Shown one piece after another: positions 15,281-25,500 of a DNA stretch of 64,000 nucleotides; position 1 is the first letter of the stretch; every line of letters begins with the position of its first letter. Origin of the DNA: Bacteroidales bacterium UBA3297 (GTDB lineage Bacteria > Bacteroidota > Bacteroidia > Bacteroidales > Paludibacteraceae); contig DETD01000016.1 of NCBI GenBank assembly GCA_002362105.1, forward strand, positions 6,999 through 70,998, given 5' to 3'. A model generated the notes under the pieces. It saw only the letters and a list, made by a program, of their open reading frames with translations, did no database searches and was not told the origin of the DNA. The position numbers and the translations under genes were made by a program.

Positions 15281-17503
15281 ATGACTAATTTAAAATCTGT
15301 TTCGTTAATAGCGTTGTTGTTAGCTTGCCAGTGTACCAGTCTGCTTGCCGACACTCTGACGGTTAATTCCGTTATTGACGGTGTCACTATTTACAAGAGG
15401 GGGGCGATGGTCAACCGTAAGGCCAAAGTGAGCGTCCCGGCAGGTGTGACGGTGGTGAAAATTCCTACGCTGAGCTCTGTGTTGGTTCAAAAATCGTTAC
15501 AAGTGGGCATTAGTAATGCCGACGTTGTGCTGGGTGGGGTCAGGTTAGATTTCGAGGTTCCTGAAAGTGGGCAAATCTATGCTGAGGCTGATTCTCTGAC
15601 AAGGCGGTTGTCCGTTTTTAAAGACTCTACCGTTCTGATTAATTCATTCTACAGTGTTTTGCAGGATGAGAAGCACGTGTTGCTTAAAAACGACAATATA
15701 GGTGGAAAGAAGGGCTTTACTGCTGACCAGCTTTCGGGTGTTTCTGCCTATTTGCGCGCTGACCTTAACGACATTTCCGACAAACAGTTAGACTATAAAC
15801 GGCGTTTTGAAGACTACCGCCAGTTGCAGATGCAGGCGCAACAGCAGATTAAGTTGTTAGACGAGTGCAAACTTTCACCCAAAGGTGTGCTGTATATGTC
15901 GCTGGTCAGCAAGGGTGCCGCTAAAACAGATATCGACATCAGCTACTTGGTCGACAAGGCTGAATGGAAGCCGTTTTACGAAATACGCATTTCTGAGCCA
16001 GATGCCCCTATGGTTGTGAAGAAAAAAGTGGTTGTCAGCCAGGAATCGAAAGAAGACTGGAACGACGTTAAGATGACGGTGACGAAAACCAACCCTTCCA
16101 GTAACAGCGAGATGCCAGAATTGCGCCGTTACAACCTGCCCATGAAGTACTATGGCGGACAGGGCAAGGGTAAGGCGATTAACGACAACAATATGGTTAA
16201 GGTGCTGGGAGTTGTGAGAGACCAAGACGGACCGTTGGAGGGTACATTGGTCTCCTGCCATAAAACAGGGACTTCTGTACAGACCAATTCATCGGGATAT
16301 TATGAGTTATTGGTGCCAGTGGACGGTAGTCTACAGTTCTCGCATGCTGGTTATTTACAAATGACTGAACAGGTGGGTAGGGACAATGCGAAACTGCTGA
16401 ACGTGCGGCTTTCGTCAAATAAAGTTTCTACTCAGGATGTCGATGTTAAAGAGAAAAAAGAGAAAGAAGAGGTGGTATATGCCGCGTGTTGTGCTACCAT
16501 TGGCTCTGCTGCAGGCTTGAATGAGTCTGATTTGAAGAATGCTCCGAGCGCTTCTGTCGACAATGCGTTGCAGGGTCGTGTGTGTGGTGTGCAGGCTTCT
16601 ATTACTTCTGGTCAGCCAGGTCCTGCGTCTAAAATCACTATCCGTGGTGCCTCTAAAACTCCAACACCGCTGTATGTGATAGACGGTATGCCTATTGACG
16701 GTGGAAGTGGAAAAAATAATCCCTTGGCTACTATAAATCCTGAAGATATTGAGTCGATTGACGTGTTGAAAGATGCAAATGAGACTGCCATTTATGGCAG
16801 CAGAGCTAGCAACGGTGTTGTTGTTGTCACCACGAAAAAAGGTGCGAAAACAGGAACCAGCCTCTATCAATCGACTTTTTCCAGTTTGCAGGATTATACC
16901 GCAGAGGCCAGCGGATTAAATTCCATTCCTGCCGATGGTGCAGAGCACGAGGCTTTTCTCCTCGAAAGGGACATAAAGGCCAGTTACTCCTACTATGCCG
17001 CTCCGAAAATTTCGCCTAGTGTCTACATGCTGGCGCATGTGCCTAACTGGCGCGATTATAAGTTGCTTGGTGGCGATGTGAGGGTCTTCCTCGGCAATGC
17101 TTTTGTGGGTAACACCCATTGGACGCCTTTGGCGGTGAAAGACACTCTGACTTTCTCGGTCTGCATTGAGAATGATGTTGCTGTAGAACGCCGGTTACAA
17201 ACTTCAAAATTGGAAAGGAACATGGTCAGAACATCGAAGAAAGCGCAGCGTGACTGGCTGATTGTGGCCAAAAACAATAAAGATGTTCCTGTTAGCCTGC
17301 AACTGCAAGACCAGTTTCCGGTTTCAATGACCAGCGATGTTAAGGTGGTGCTTGTTAACGACGGCGGGGCAAAGGTCGATGCTAAAACCGGCATCCTCAC
17401 TTGGGACGTGAAACTTGCTCCGGGCGAGCGCCGCGAGTTCAAGTTCAGCTACGAGGTTTCTGTTAAAAACGGTGACCAGCGTATTCTTGAAGAACTGGAA
17501 TAA
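15281..17503 (+). CDS. MuiA-type DUF4140/DUF4139 protein with inserted carboxypeptidase-like and SusC-type plug domains
   Basis: 740 residues with a signal peptide ending near ADT. Order: DUF4140-like N-terminal domain (about 27-130), helical linker, first part of DUF4139 (about 215-290: DISYLVDKAEWKPFYEIRI), a carboxypeptidase-regulatory-like beta domain (about 305-385: KVLGVVRDQDGPLEGTLVSC, SSGYYELLVPVDG), a SusC-type TonB receptor plug (about 410-522: DNALQGRVCGVQA, ITIRGASKTPTPLYVIDGMP, IDVLKDANETAIYGSRASNG), then the DUF4139 remainder (about 545-735). No beta-barrel follows the plug, so this is not a transporter. DUF4139 proteins include MuiA-like mucoidy inhibitors of uncertain role. 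It is followed after 23 bases by a paralogue without the plug. Confidence 0.85.
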   Translation: MTNLKSVSLIALLLACQCTSLLADTLTVNSVIDGVTIYKRGAMVNRKAKVSVPAGVTVVKIPTLSSVLVQKSLQVGISNADVVLGGVRLDFEVPESGQIYAEADSLTRRLSVFKDSTVLINSFYSVLQDEKHVLLKNDNIGGKKGFTADQLSGVSAYLRADLNDISDKQLDYKRRFEDYRQLQMQAQQQIKLLDECKLSPKGVLYMSLVSKGAAKTDIDISYLVDKAEWKPFYEIRISEPDAPMVVKKKVVVSQESKEDWNDVKMTVTKTNPSSNSEMPELRRYNLPMKYYGGQGKGKAINDNNMVKVLGVVRDQDGPLEGTLVSCHKTGTSVQTNSSGYYELLVPVDGSLQFSHAGYLQMTEQVGRDNAKLLNVRLSSNKVSTQDVDVKEKKEKEEVVYAACCATIGSAAGLNESDLKNAPSASVDNALQGRVCGVQASITSGQPGPASKITIRGASKTPTPLYVIDGMPIDGGSGKNNPLATINPEDIESIDVLKDANETAIYGSRASNGVVVVTTKKGAKTGTSLYQSTFSSLQDYTAEASGLNSIPADGAEHEAFLLERDIKASYSYYAAPKISPSVYMLAHVPNWRDYKLLGGDVRVFLGNAFVGNTHWTPLAVKDTLTFSVCIENDVAVERRLQTSKLERNMVRTSKKAQRDWLIVAKNNKDVPVSLQLQDQFPVSMTSDVKVVLVNDGGAKVDAKTGILTWDVKLAPGERREFKFSYEVSVKNGDQRILEELE

Positions 17504-17526
17504 TTTAAACGATAAAATCAAGAAAA

Positions 17527-19410
17527 ATGAAAATAAGATATATTAAAATCCGGCACATTGTGCTGGTTGGCATGTTGGCGTCAAACTTTGCGGTCTGTGC
17601 CGAAAATGCAGTGAAGGCAGAGTCTAAAATTAAAAGTGTGGTGGTTTACCCCAATGGTGCTATGGTGAGCCGTACGGCAAAGGTCAACCTGAAGGCGGGT
17701 ACCAATTCGGTAAAGGTGCCTCTGCTCACTCCGTTACTCCAACAGCGCTCTGTGCAGGTGGGGGTGCAGGGTGGTGCAACGCTGGAGTCGGTCAAGTACG
17801 ATGTTGAGGTGCCTAATCGCGATCAAATCACCTCTGGTGTCCAAATCTTAACTAAGCGTGCGACCCTATTGCGTGATTCCATCGAAATTCTGAAGTCGAA
17901 AATCGCTGTTTTGGACAGAGAGAAGGAATTGTTGCGCAAAAGCGACAATATTGGTGGCAAACAGGGCTTCACAGCGCAGACGTTACAAGGGGTGACCTCT
18001 TATTTGCGTAAAGACCTAAATGAGATTGTATCGCTGCAATATGCCTATCAGCGGCTTGTAGACAAATATCAGAAGGAGTTGACGCTCAATGAACAGCAGG
18101 TCAACTTGTTTTACGATAAGCAGATTGAACCCAAAAGTTGTTTGAACCTCTCGCTCAACGCTCCTGCGGGCGGAACCTGCCAACTGGAAATACAGTATCT
18201 GGTCGACGATGCGTCGTGGATGCCTTTCTACGAAGCGCGCATCTTGAAAAGGGATACTAACTTGCACCTTATCCAAAAGGCTTTTGTCAGTCAGGGTAGT
18301 AAGGAAAAATGGACCGATGTAAACGTCAAACTTTCACAGAATGACCCTAACATCAGCAACGAGAAACCTGAGTTGCAAAGATACAGTCTGCCTTTTTACG
18401 GTTCTGCGGGCAACCATACGACCAACGATGAGGGACGCCAAAAATACGTCAAGGTGCTGGGTATTGTCAGCGATGCGAAAACGCCGTTGAAGGGTGCGCT
18501 GGTGACATGCGGTGACCTCAAGACCGAGACCGATGCCAATGGTTACTACGAGTTGCTGGTGCCAGTCGGTGAAAAGGTGAATTATTCCTATTTTGGCTAT
18601 TATCCCACTCACACTCGTTCTAAAAATGCCAATGTGGATGTAAAGAATGTGCGTTTGGGTGAGTCTGACTCAAAAGTGCAGGAGACACGGAAAAGTGGGG
18701 CGTATTCTAACTATTTGGTTCAAAACAGATTGTCGGTAAACAATTTCTCAGACTTAAACTACATCAATTCCGTGTCATCTTCTACTTCAGATGTGCCTCA
18801 AATGGTGGTTCGGAATGTAGTGTCGGATGTTCCGGGAAAATACACTGTGCCAGACGATGGTGCCGACCATGAGGTGGTGGTAAAAGACATGGCGTTGAAT
18901 GCCGATTATAACTATTACGCTGTTCCAAAGTTATCGAAAGACGTCTATTTGGTGGCTACCGTTCCAAATTGGAAAAAGTTAGATTTGATCGATGGTTCTG
19001 TCAAACTCTTCCTGAACAATATATATATGGGCGAGAGCTTTATCAATGCCCAGCAAACTGAAGATACTTTGAAGTTGTCGGTAGGTAAGGATAAAGATTT
19101 GGTGGTCGACCGTAAGGACCTGAAGACTTACCACTCGAAAAATCTGACTAAGACCACAAACAAGGTGCAACGCGACTGGCTGATTACCGTCAAGAACAAC
19201 AAAACGGCTCCAGTGAAGATTACGGTTGAAGACCAGTTCCCTGTCTCTACCGATAGCGACATCAAGGTGGAGTTGCTTGAAAGCAGTGGCGCAATTGTCG
19301 ATGAAGTGGAGGGAAAGCTGACTTGGAAGCTGAATTTGAAACCGGGTGAGAAACGGGAATTAAAACTGTCTTATTCTGTTAAATCGAAACGCAGCATCTC
19401 TGTAGAGTAA
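17527..19410 (+). CDS. MuiA-type DUF4140/DUF4139 protein with carboxypeptidase-like insert
   Basis: 627 residues, clear paralogue of the preceding gene. Signal peptide ends near VCA-EN. DUF4140-like part (about 30-130: SVVVYPNGAMVSRTAKVNL), DUF4139 first part (about 215-290: IQYLVDDASWMPFYEARIL), a carboxypeptidase-like beta domain (about 305-385: KVLGIVSDAKTPLKGALVTC, ANGYYELLVPVG), a short linker where the paralogue has its plug, and the DUF4139 ending (KVQRDWLITVKNN, VEDQFPVS, GEKRELKLSYSV). Co-transcribed with the upstream gene. Probably a cell-envelope protein; function unknown. Confidence 0.85.
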   Translation: MKIRYIKIRHIVLVGMLASNFAVCAENAVKAESKIKSVVVYPNGAMVSRTAKVNLKAGTNSVKVPLLTPLLQQRSVQVGVQGGATLESVKYDVEVPNRDQITSGVQILTKRATLLRDSIEILKSKIAVLDREKELLRKSDNIGGKQGFTAQTLQGVTSYLRKDLNEIVSLQYAYQRLVDKYQKELTLNEQQVNLFYDKQIEPKSCLNLSLNAPAGGTCQLEIQYLVDDASWMPFYEARILKRDTNLHLIQKAFVSQGSKEKWTDVNVKLSQNDPNISNEKPELQRYSLPFYGSAGNHTTNDEGRQKYVKVLGIVSDAKTPLKGALVTCGDLKTETDANGYYELLVPVGEKVNYSYFGYYPTHTRSKNANVDVKNVRLGESDSKVQETRKSGAYSNYLVQNRLSVNNFSDLNYINSVSSSTSDVPQMVVRNVVSDVPGKYTVPDDGADHEVVVKDMALNADYNYYAVPKLSKDVYLVATVPNWKKLDLIDGSVKLFLNNIYMGESFINAQQTEDTLKLSVGKDKDLVVDRKDLKTYHSKNLTKTTNKVQRDWLITVKNNKTAPVKITVEDQFPVSTDSDIKVELLESSGAIVDEVEGKLTWKLNLKPGEKRELKLSYSVKSKRSISVE

Positions 19411-19432
19411 GCCAGACAGGTCTATAGAGCAT

Positions 19433-19462
19433 AAAAGGCACCCATTCAACGGGTGCCTTTTT
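19433..19462 (+). terminator. Terminator after the MuiA pair
   Basis: AAAAGGCACCC pairs with GGGTGCCTTTT, loop ATTCAAC, then T residues. Confidence 0.9.
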
Positions 19463-19619
19463 CATTATCGTGTTGCCCTTTTAAAACGGTAGGAAATGCT
19501 GAGGCGGAAAATCCTTTCCCATGTATCCTTTACTTCGTACTCGTTACTGCCAATATGCCTTTATATGGGATGTTATGACGCTTTTTTCACTTCTTGTTTT
19601 TTTTTGACGTGATTAGTGT

Positions 19620-19627
19620 TATATTTG
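19620..19627 (+). promoter_or_regulatory. -7 element of the HAD-namZ-patatin group
   Basis: TATATTTG, 23 bases before the ATG at 19651. No TTTG at the standard spacing. Confidence 0.45.
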
Positions 19628-19650
19628 TATATAGACTATAGAGTTCAAAC

Positions 19651-20283
19651 ATGATTAGGAACATCTTCCTCGATTTGGGTATGGTGACTGTGCGGCTCGA
19701 TATGCTGCGTTGCATCAGTGCTTTTAAGGCGTTGGGAATAGATGATGTGGACCGGCAGATTTCCAACTGCAGGCAACACGGTATTTTCAATGGCATTGAG
19801 CTGGGACTTGTTTCGGTAGACGATTTTCACCGGCACGTCCGCCTGCATTACGGGATTAACGCTTCTGACGCACAGATTGATGCGGCTTGGAACGCCTTTA
19901 TTCTCGATACCCCTGTCGCCTTGCAGCAGATGGTCCGTCGTTTGCACCAACGCTACAAGATGTACATACTTAGCAACACTAACCAAATCCACTACGATTT
20001 TTGGGCACAGCAGTGCATGGGTGGCGTGGCTGGCTGCAGTGTGGAAGAGTGTTTCGACAAGTGCTACTTGTCGAATGACCTGCATCTGGCTAAACCCGAT
20101 TTGGAAATCTACAAGAAGGTGTTGGACGACTGTGGCGCAATGCCTGGCGAATGCCTTTACCTCGACGACAATCTGGCCAATGTAGATGCAGCCCGACAGT
20201 TAGGGTGGAATGCTGTTGTCTCTTCGTCGCCTGAGCAAACTATTGAGATTCTCGGCAAGTTTGAACAGTCTGGCTCGTTTTGA
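19651..20283 (+). CDS. HAD-IA family hydrolase (YihX-like)
   Basis: 210 residues. Motif I IFLDLGMVTVRLD has the nucleophile Asp8 and the GxV variation seen in the YihX subgroup; motif II ILSNTN; motif III Lys in LAKPDLEIYKKVL; motif IV LYLDDNLANVDAARQLG. YihX dephosphorylates alpha-glucose-1-phosphate, but substrate range in this subgroup is wide. It lies 16 bases ahead of the NamZ-like gene, so the two are likely co-transcribed. Confidence 0.88.
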   Translation: MIRNIFLDLGMVTVRLDMLRCISAFKALGIDDVDRQISNCRQHGIFNGIELGLVSVDDFHRHVRLHYGINASDAQIDAAWNAFILDTPVALQQMVRRLHQRYKMYILSNTNQIHYDFWAQQCMGGVAGCSVEECFDKCYLSNDLHLAKPDLEIYKKVLDDCGAMPGECLYLDDNLANVDAARQLGWNAVVSSSPEQTIEILGKFEQSGSF

Positions 20284-20299
20284 TGAATAATTGAAAGAC

Positions 20300-21535
20300 A
20301 TGAAGAATACACCTAAATTTTTTCTGATATCTATCATTTCATCGGTGTTCTTGTCGGTGGCGGCAAGTGCGCAGGTGAAGACGGGCATCGATGTGCTGCA
20401 GGAAAGTGGTTTCTCGATTCTTGCCGGTAAAAGGGTGGGATTGTTGACGAATCCGACGGGTATTGACCGCAATATGCGTTCAACTGTCGACATCCTTTAC
20501 GCTGCCAAAGAGGTGAACCTGACAGTGCTTTTTGCTCCGGAACACGGAATCAGGGGTAATGAGCTCGCAGGGGCGTTGGTGGCCAATACGGTTGACAAGT
20601 CGACCGGACTGACCGTCTACAGCCTTCACGGAAAAACCCGCAAACCTACTGCCGATATGCTGAAAAACGTCGATGCAATCGTATACGATATTCAAGACAT
20701 TGGTTGCCGCTCTTATACGTTCATCAGCTCGTTAGGCAATTTGATGGAGGCGGCCGCCCAATACAACAAAGAGGTTGTTGTGCTCGACCGGCCTAATCCG
20801 TTGGGGGGTGAAAAGGTTGAGGGACCTTTGGTCCGCGATGGCTTTTATTCGTTTGTCAGCAGTTTCAACATCCCGTACATTTACGGCCTTACGGTCGGTG
20901 AATTGGCGGGTTTGATTAATAATGAGCGGCCAGTTGACAAACGCTGCCGGCTGACTGTTGTGAAAATGGATGGTTGGAAACGCAACATGACGTTCCGCGA
21001 AACGGGACTTCCGTGGGTGCTGACTTCACCGCAAATTCCTACTCCCGAAGCGGCTGTCGCCTACCCGATGTCGGGTATAGTGGGCGAGTTGTACGCTATT
21101 CAGATTGGTGTGGGTTATACTCTGCCTTTCCAAGTGTTTGCGGCCGAGTGGATTGACGGCGAGGCGCTTTCGAAGGCGATGAACAGGCTGGCCCTGCCCG
21201 GGCTTTATTTCCGGCCCATCACTTTCAAGCCCTATTTTGGAATCAGTAGCGGAAAGTCGGTTTCGGGCGTACAAATCTATATTACCGACTATTCGAAAGC
21301 CATGCTTACAGAGGTGCAGTGGTATGTGGCGCAAGAATTGCACCGTATGTATCCGAACCACGACTTGTTTAAGTTGGGTAACCTGAAAAACTATTCGATG
21401 TTCGATGATGTGAACGGAACCAGTCAGGTCCGCCTGTTGCTGACCAAGCGCTACCAGGTGGCCGACCTGTTACCGCTTTGGCGGGGCGACGTCGAGACGT
21501 TCAAGGTACGTTCTGCTGAATATAAACTATATTGA
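20300..21535 (+). CDS. DUF1343 / NamZ-type exo-beta-N-acetylmuramidase
   Basis: The ATG at 20300 gives a clean signal peptide (MKNTPKFFLISIISSVFLSV, cleaved near ASA-QV); the frame extends to a TTG at 20291. The family removes terminal N-acetylmuramic acid from peptidoglycan fragments (GH171). Family-typical motifs: KRVGLLTNPTGIDRNMRSTV, FAPEHGIRGNELAG, YDIQDIGCRSYTFI, VLDRPNPLGGEKVEGP and the C-terminal RYQVADLLPLW region. 411 residues, usual length. Its neighbours (HAD phosphatase, patatin) would fit envelope recycling, but that grouping is inference. Confidence 0.88.
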   Translation: MKNTPKFFLISIISSVFLSVAASAQVKTGIDVLQESGFSILAGKRVGLLTNPTGIDRNMRSTVDILYAAKEVNLTVLFAPEHGIRGNELAGALVANTVDKSTGLTVYSLHGKTRKPTADMLKNVDAIVYDIQDIGCRSYTFISSLGNLMEAAAQYNKEVVVLDRPNPLGGEKVEGPLVRDGFYSFVSSFNIPYIYGLTVGELAGLINNERPVDKRCRLTVVKMDGWKRNMTFRETGLPWVLTSPQIPTPEAAVAYPMSGIVGELYAIQIGVGYTLPFQVFAAEWIDGEALSKAMNRLALPGLYFRPITFKPYFGISSGKSVSGVQIYITDYSKAMLTEVQWYVAQELHRMYPNHDLFKLGNLKNYSMFDDVNGTSQVRLLLTKRYQVADLLPLWRGDVETFKVRSAEYKLY

Positions 21536-21582
21536 TTACACTTAAAGAACTATATTATAACACTTAAAATTTATCTGAAGAT

Positions 21583-22419
21583 ATGATAGTAGATGGAGTC
21601 GGTCTGGTACTTGAGGGCGGTGGTATGCGCTGTGTGTTTACTGCGGGTGTGCTCGATTATTTTATGGACCACGACATAGAGTTTCCGTATGTAGCCGGTG
21701 TTAGTGGCGGTGCTTGTGCTGCGGCATGTTACATTTCGCACCAGCGGGGCAGGCAGAAAAAGGTGTTTATCGATCTTTTTAAACGATTCAAGGTTGTAAG
21801 TTTATCGCAATTTTTTACAAAAGGGGCCATTTTTGACCTCGACTTGGCAGTAGACCGAATCAGTCACAAAATACTACCTTTCGATTTCGACGCATTCTTT
21901 GCCAATCCGGTTGAGCGCGAATTTGTTGCCAGCAATTGCGAGACGGGCGAGGCGGTTTATTTCGACGAGCGGAGTTCAAGCGAGCGTCTTATAAAAATTT
22001 GTAAGGCTTCTTGCGCGGTACCTGTGGTGACAAAAAAACAGTTTATCGACGGTGTGCAGATGCTTGATGGAGGTGTTTGTGACCCTGTGCCGATTAAACG
22101 GGCAATTGAGAAGGGTTACAAGCGTAATGTGGTGGTGTTGACACGCAATCCGCACCGACGCAGCCCGTACACTAATCTGCCCATTCCACCGGGTATTTAT
22201 GGCTCTGCCATCACCAAGAAGATGCGTCACCGTGGCCGTGATTACAACAATCTGATGCAGTTTATCGAGGAAAAGCAGAAAACAGGAGAGGTACTGGTTT
22301 TGCAACCGCTGAAAAAGTTGAAAGTCACCTCCATCGACAAGAATACCGACCACATGCGTGAACTCTACCAGGAAGGTTACGAGTGTGCAAAGGCCATTCA
22401 CGCCTATTTGGGCATATAA
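21583..22419 (+). CDS. Patatin-like phospholipase
   Basis: 278 residues without a signal peptide. Oxyanion-hole motif GGGMRC at residues 12-17, nucleophile elbow GVSGG with Ser41, and catalytic Asp in MLDGGVCDP at about residue 160. It resembles the bacterial YjjU group of patatin-like hydrolases, which act on acyl lipids; the physiological substrate is unknown. It follows namZ by 47 bases. Confidence 0.9.
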   Translation: MIVDGVGLVLEGGGMRCVFTAGVLDYFMDHDIEFPYVAGVSGGACAAACYISHQRGRQKKVFIDLFKRFKVVSLSQFFTKGAIFDLDLAVDRISHKILPFDFDAFFANPVEREFVASNCETGEAVYFDERSSSERLIKICKASCAVPVVTKKQFIDGVQMLDGGVCDPVPIKRAIEKGYKRNVVVLTRNPHRRSPYTNLPIPPGIYGSAITKKMRHRGRDYNNLMQFIEEKQKTGEVLVLQPLKKLKVTSIDKNTDHMRELYQEGYECAKAIHAYLGI

Positions 22420-22546
22420 GGGACAAGAAATCTAATTTTAAGTGTTTTTTTGTACTTTTTCCATTTTTCTTTCTTAATTTTAAGTCCTTGGGATTTTTCT
22501 GCCTGTTGGCAGAGAATTTTCCACACGAATTAAACTATAGGTAGTG

Positions 22547-25500
22547 ATGAGGTTTGGTACAGTGAAAAACACTATAGGGGCATTGGGAGCGGTGGCGCTT
22601 TTGATGCCGGGTACCTTATTGGCCCAAAAAAGAATGAACTTCGACAATTTTACAACTTCCGACGGATTGAGTTCGAACTTGGTCTATTCGCTTGCCGAAG
22701 ATTCACTCGGACACGTTTGGGTGGGTACCGACTTTGGCTTGAACTGTTTCGATGGAACGGTTTTCAAATCGTACCCAAAGAAACAGTATCCGCAGTTGTA
22801 CCGAAACGATATCGGCCATTTGGCTTGTCTGCCGTCCGGCCATGTTATGATGGGTGGGGGGAATGGTTTTCTTGCGGTTTATGACGGTAAAATTGACCGA
22901 TTTTCCGACGTGGCACCTGCCAATTACGACTCCTCTTACCAGAAGACGGTTACTTCCTTCTGTCTGTCTCAAACCAGCGGCCGCTTTTTAGCCGCCACTT
23001 CGAATGGTATTTACGAATTTTCCCACAAGCAGTACCGTTTCCTCCCGCAAGGCCCTCTCTACAAGAATACCGAGCCTTTTTCGATTGATGCGATGTCGTC
23101 GGACACAAGGGGGCGTTATTGGATTCTAACAGACGGCAGCATGGTTGTTTACAGGGAAGATGGGAAAGAGGTTTTCAACCAGCCCATCGGAAACGACGAG
23201 CAGCATGCCATCATTTCCAGCATTTATCCGGTTTCGCCGAGTCTTATGGTTGCCTACGGCTTGGCCGACCGTCTTTCCTTTTACAGCATAGCCGCCAATG
23301 GCGAGGTGGGCTTCAGCCACCATGTCCTGCTCCCGTTCCGTAATGTGCGTAATTTCGTCCGCGCCAAGAACGGGTCGTTCTGGTTTATTACCGATGGCGA
23401 TGGGCTGTGGATGTCGAAAGGGGTGCCTACTCAGATGTCCGACTTCCAGAAAGTTCTGCCTTATGGTGCAAACGAAGAGGCGTTCAGTAAACTGTATGCG
23501 GTTATGGTCGATCGTTCCGGCGACTTGTGGGTGGGGTCCCAGAATTCGGGGTTGTGGCGTTTGCGCCTCAACCATAACAACGGCATTTTCACCGCAACCG
23601 AGTTGGGGCTGGCCAACTGTATGGCTACCGGGTTTGCCGATTTGAAAGACGGACGTCACTTGGTGGCCAGCGATGGAATCGGAATTTTTTCTTATTCCGA
23701 CCATAATCCGACTCCGTTCCTTTATGGACCCTCTAACGGCTTGACCAACAAAAATGTCACTTCTGTACTGAACGACGGGTTGGGACGCATCTGGGTGACG
23801 ACCTGGGGGGGCGGCCTCTATTCTTCGCCTACCGATAACATCCATTTCACCAACATACCGTTTACCGGCATCAATTCGCCAAGGTCTAACCTCTTCAGTG
23901 TTGTCCGCCTGGTTAACGGAGACTACTGGGTGTGTGCCGGTGGCGACGGCATCTATGTGCTGCACAACGGGCAGTGGAGTCTCAAGCTGTTGCAGCACCC
24001 CAACTATGGCGATGCCCCCGACCGCTGGCCTTACTTTGTGGTGGAAGCCAGTTCGTCGCTTCTGTGGATATTTACCTCTACGACCGTCTGGATCGACAAC
24101 AATGGCGTGGTGGCCCCTATCAAGGTTCATTACCATGGCTCTTCAAAAGACCAGATGATTTCTATTCACGACGCCTGTTTTGTACCAAATTACGGGGTTT
24201 TGGCGGCTACCAACAACGGGTTGCTCCTGTTCAAGGCCGACGGCTCGGCCTATTCGAAACTCAACTACTGCCCCAGCAGCTATTTTTCTTCTGTGCTTCT
24301 TGCTGCCGACGGTGCTGTTTGGGCTTCGGGCACCGAGGGTATTGTCAAAGTTGACCTGAAAGCGCAGAAGTGTGTTTCTTACCCCTTCGATTTTAGTTCG
24401 AAAGGGCAGAACTATTTCAAAATACGCTCGAAAATTGTCGATTCCAACGGAAGAATCTATTTCGGTAACCGCGACGGTTTCTTCAGTTTCAATCCGAACA
24501 CTTCGGTCATGGATATGGGCGTGGGCCATGTGGGCATTTCAAGGCTGCTCATTAACGGCGAGCCTGTCACTTTTGACTATGAGGACGCTGCTGACCCCAA
24601 TTCCGAGGTGTTGGCCTTTTATGGTAAACACGAGTGTGGAAACTGGAAAACATATGGCAATGGCGGTGAGCTTAATCTTGGTTATGGCGAGACCAACCTC
24701 GACATCCAGTTCGATGTGGTCGATTTTAACGAGTGTTCCAGCCGTCTCTTCTACCGCCTGAACGGACTTTACGACTCGTGGACCATGGTGCCTGCCGATA
24801 AGAATTTCAATTTCTCCTACATCCCGTCCGGGTCCTACACTTTGGAACTGGCTATGCAGAGTGGGTTGGGGGCTGACTATAAAACACTCTATTCGCTCTC
24901 TATTCTGGTGTCGCCACCGTGGTGGGCCACTTGGTGGTTCCGGTTGTTGCTGCTCGCTCTTGTTGTCGGCCTCGTTTACCGGCGCTACCGTAATGTTGTG
25001 CGTGAGAAGATTGTATTGCAGGAAAAGGTGAACGAGCGTACGCTCGACCTTAAGACTAAAAACCAGCTGATTGAGAAGCGTAACTCGGAATTGAACCGCG
25101 TACTCAGCTATAAAGACAGGCTGATTGCTGTGGTGGCGCACGATTTGAAGAATCCGATGTTTGCCATTGTGGGGGCTTTGGAAGGTCTGCTGAGGAAGGA
25201 TGCGTCGATGAACCCTGAGGAAAGGCAAAAGGTGGTTGGCGACGTGTTGGGCAGTGCTCGCACCTTACAGACCGAAATGAGCAAGTTGCTCGCGTGGGCT
25301 ACCTCTAGCCAAGATGATATCGAATACCGGCCTTCCAATACCGATTTGGCGCAAATTATCGACAGCGATCTGGCGCTGTTGAAGGCAACCGCCGATGGAA
25401 AGGGGGTTAAGGTGCTTTCCGAGGTCAATGTGCGTAACTACTGCTACATCGATGCCCGTATGGTCAGCACTGTCATCCGTAATGTGGTAAGCAACAGTAT

